64,000 nt of DNA from positions 62,001 to 126,000 of the forward strand of contig CAUJHH010000054.1 in the NCBI GenBank assembly GCA_963204725.1. Reading direction: 5' to 3'. The position numbers were made by a program, and so were the translations under genes. This stretch comes from Planctomycetota bacterium. GTDB lineage: Bacteria; Planctomycetota; Phycisphaerae; Phycisphaerales; UBA1924. The first letter of the stretch is position 1. Every line of letters begins with the position of its first letter. Below the pieces are notes generated by a model. It did not search any database. It was not told the origin of the DNA and saw only the letters and a list, made by a program, of their open reading frames with translations. Below, one piece after another: positions 62,083 to 64,000 of this stretch.

Positions 62083-63444
62083 TCACACCAGCAGCGTCGC
62101 CGGCTTCTCAAGGAACCCCTTGACGGTGTTCAGATACTGGGCCGCCATCGCGCCATCGACGATCCGGTGGTCGCTCGACATCGTCATCGACATGACCCAG
62201 CCCGGAACGATCTCGTCGTTCTTCACGACCGGCTTCTTGATCGCAGCGCCGACGGCGAGGATCGCCACGTTCGGCGGGTTGATGATCGCCGTGAAGTGAT
62301 CGACGCCGAACATGCCGAGGTTGGAGATCGTGAAGGTCGCGTCGGACATCTCCTCAATCGAGAGCCCCTTCTCGCGGGCCTTGGATGACAGAGACTTCGT
62401 CTGCTGACTGATCTGGCGGAGGCCGATCTGGTCGGCGTTCCGCAGCGTTGCGACCACGAGCCCGCCCCCTCGCTCTTCCGGGAGCGCGATCGCCACGCCG
62501 ACATTCACCTGCCCGATGATCTCGACCGAGGCCTCGCTCCCCTTCTCCGCCCAACGCGAGTTCACGAACGGGTGCTGGTGCATCGCCAGAGCGCACGCGC
62601 GGACGAGGAAGTCGTTGACGGTGAGCTTCACGCCCTGCGCGGACAACTGATCGTTCAACTGCTCGCGGAGCGCCATCAGCGCATCCATATCCGCTTCGAC
62701 CGTCACCTGGTAGTGCGGGATCGTCGTCTTGGACTGCACCAGGCGTGTCGCGATTGTCCGCCGCATGTTCGACAGCGGCACCGTGCGAGCCGCCAGCGTC
62801 GAGCCCGTGGGCGGCAGCATCGGAGCCGGGGCGGGCTTCTTCGAGGCACTGCCTTGTGAGGTGCCGCTCTCCAGGGTGGTGACTTGGTTCCCACGGCTCT
62901 GGAGAGCCGTGCCACCGGCCATCGCTGCCTCAACATCCTTGCGAACGATCCGGCCGCTCGGGCCGGAACCCTGGATGGACGCCAGATCGACATTCCCCTC
63001 GGTCGCGATCTTGCGGGCCAGAGGCGACACGAAGATCCGTTGCCCGCCATGCCCGTTCGCACCCGCCGCCGGGCTGTGGCTCAATGCCGACACAGGCGGC
63101 TCGGCAACCGCTGTCGAAACGCTCGCTGGCTTCGACGCGCTGCTTTCGGACGCCGCCTTGGTTTCGCCAGACGACGCCCCGGCCTTGGCCTTTGCAACGT
63201 CCTCACCCGCAGCAGCAAGCACGGCGATCACGGTGCCGACAGGGACAGTCTTGCCCTCCGCCACCGAGAGCGACGCCACGACGCCGTCGTCAAACGTGGT
63301 GAGCTCCATCGTGGCCTTGTCGGTCTCGATGTCGGCGATGGTGTCGCCGCTGGAGACCTTCTGGCCCTCCTTCACCGCCCAGCGCACGATCGTGCCCTGC
63401 TGCATGGTGTCGGAGAGACGGGGCATCGTGATTTCGATGGACAT
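62083..63444 (-). CDS. Dihydrolipoamide acyltransferase (E2), pyruvate dehydrogenase type
   Basis: 453 residues from ATG 63444. One N-terminal lipoyl domain with the lipoylated Lys in IETDKATMEL. A linker, then the peripheral subunit-binding domain (FVSPLARKIATEGNVDLASI, QGSGPSGRIVRKDVE). The catalytic domain has TIPHYQVTVEADMDAL and the active-site motif MSSDHRIVDGAMAAQYL. The organisation fits PdhC/AceF-like E2 of pyruvate dehydrogenase, but the acyl preference cannot be told from this gene. E1 and E3 genes are not in the window. Confidence 0.92.
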   Translation of the reverse strand: MSIEITMPRLSDTMQQGTIVRWAVKEGQKVSSGDTIADIETDKATMELTTFDDGVVASLSVAEGKTVPVGTVIAVLAAAGEDVAKAKAGASSGETKAASESSASKPASVSTAVAEPPVSALSHSPAAGANGHGGQRIFVSPLARKIATEGNVDLASIQGSGPSGRIVRKDVEAAMAGGTALQSRGNQVTTLESGTSQGSASKKPAPAPMLPPTGSTLAARTVPLSNMRRTIATRLVQSKTTIPHYQVTVEADMDALMALREQLNDQLSAQGVKLTVNDFLVRACALAMHQHPFVNSRWAEKGSEASVEIIGQVNVGVAIALPEERGGGLVVATLRNADQIGLRQISQQTKSLSSKAREKGLSIEEMSDATFTISNLGMFGVDHFTAIINPPNVAILAVGAAIKKPVVKNDEIVPGWVMSMTMSSDHRIVDGAMAAQYLNTVKGFLEKPATLLV

Positions 63445-63475
63445 GGGGAAACCTCAAAGCGTAAAGCGAGCGATC

Positions 63476-63994
63476 TCAGGCAGGACAACCAGCAAGGTAG
63501 GGCGGATTCTGAAGAGCCGCGTTCAGATCCGCACGCCGATAGAACGGCCAGATACGGTCGTCGATCATGCGGAACTTGGCTTTCATGTCGTTGGAATCAT
63601 CGTCGCAGCGGCGGTGAGTGAACAGTTTCGCGATGTGGGCGCTCAGCGAGCGACGGCATGGGACGCTCTCTTCCTTATCCGCCGTCGGATCCACCCCCAC
63701 ACGATGCTCCAGATTCTTGGGCCATTCGTAGGGAATCCCGGACCGCAGGAAGAGCACACACCGAGCGAACAACTGACGCTCAAGGGGGGTCAACCGATGC
63801 GCGCCCCGAAGCCGATGCTCGTGAAAATCGTCGAAGCAGCACCACGCGGCATGAAAGACGGCCCACTCGGCGTCTGCCATCCGCGCTGGAAGCGAGTCCT
63901 CGAATTGATCGTTCGTGATGCGACCGCTGGCGAGCTGCCTGAGCAGCTCCGCCATTCGGTTCCGATCGGCCTGGCTCGTCACACGAGATGCCAT
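63476..63994 (-). CDS. Hypothetical protein
   Basis: 172 residues, near the window edge with its start at 63994. No known domain is recognised. The text is mostly helical with acidic and Arg-rich segments (LLRQLASGRITNDQFEDSLP; WAVFHAAWCCFDDFHEHRL; TPLERQLFARCVLFLRSG). The last part has several aromatic residues (DDRIWPFYRRADLNAAL). It may be a cytoplasmic protein. It lies 31 bases upstream of the E2 gene on the same strand. Confidence 0.6.
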   Translation of the reverse strand: MASRVTSQADRNRMAELLRQLASGRITNDQFEDSLPARMADAEWAVFHAAWCCFDDFHEHRLRGAHRLTPLERQLFARCVLFLRSGIPYEWPKNLEHRVGVDPTADKEESVPCRRSLSAHIAKLFTHRRCDDDSNDMKAKFRMIDDRIWPFYRRADLNAALQNPPYLAGCPA

Positions 63995-64000
63995 CGATTC

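Noticed and set aside
1-64000. Insertion sequences, prophage, CRISPR arrays and rRNA genes
   Set aside because: No transposase or integrase motifs, no regularly spaced repeats and no rRNA sequence were seen.

Overview
This is a GC-rich bacterial chromosome segment with dense coding, many ATGA/GTGA start-stop overlaps, and no integrase, transposase, rRNA or CRISPR array. Gene content points to a planctomycete, probably Phycisphaerae-like. The pointers are a TssB/TssC-like sheath protein beside an FHA/Ser-Thr kinase, a short HEAT-repeat lipoprotein of a kind common in that phylum, PilM/N/O genes mixed with GspE/F/G-type genes, and an ImuB-DnaE2 mutasome. This is inference from content; no marker gene settles the taxonomy.

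Layout. 1-3829: the 3' end of imuB and complete dnaE2 (SOS mutagenesis). 3952-5190: a Fic protein with two palindromic operators upstream. 5191-5764: non-coding, with several hairpins. 5765-9609: a likely metal-response module (PepSY-like secreted protein with an acidic/His tail, COG4705 membrane protein with four internal repeats, OmpR-type regulator, histidine kinase with a His-rich loop). 9666-15508: lipid-kinase-like protein, metallophosphoesterase and HrpA helicase. 15505-21856: arginine cluster argR-argC-argB-argF-argG-argH, in which argH carries an in-frame TAA. 21869-23931: ribH-nusB-ftsY on the minus strand. 24008-28828: UbiA-like protein, MlaE-like permease, STAS protein, RsbW-like kinase, HEAT lipoprotein and guaA. 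28853-34712: OPT transporter, then a symporter-anmK-murQ set for cell-wall muropeptide salvage. 34754-37555: Dabb protein, a 2,4-diaminopentanoate dehydrogenase-like enzyme and a BioF/Kbl-like PLP enzyme.

37493-40955 is a minus-strand envelope lipoprotein cluster (two LpoB-like proteins, COG3014-like, YcfL-like). 41154-45144 holds a PAS histidine kinase/LuxR regulator pair, a Fur-family regulator and a DUF3313-like lipoprotein, followed by tRNA-Leu(UAA). 45254-56972 is a long minus-strand operon: histidine kinase, STAS, GspE/PilB, GspF/PilC, PilM, PilN, PilO, a small periplasmic protein, and five prepilin-like or PilX-like proteins. It looks like one complete inner-membrane pseudopilus machine without its secretin or prepilin peptidase. 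57166-57248 is tRNA-Tyr(GUA). 57356-61655 is the divergent pair of TssB/TssC-like protein and FHA kinase. 61688-63994 has a Cys-rich membrane protein, a pyruvate dehydrogenase-type E2 and a hypothetical protein.

The most notable items are the stop codon within argH, the orphan sheath-like/kinase pair, the metal module with its fourfold-repeat membrane protein, the paired Fic operators, and the nearly leaderless argR promoter overlapped by an ARG-box-like palindrome.
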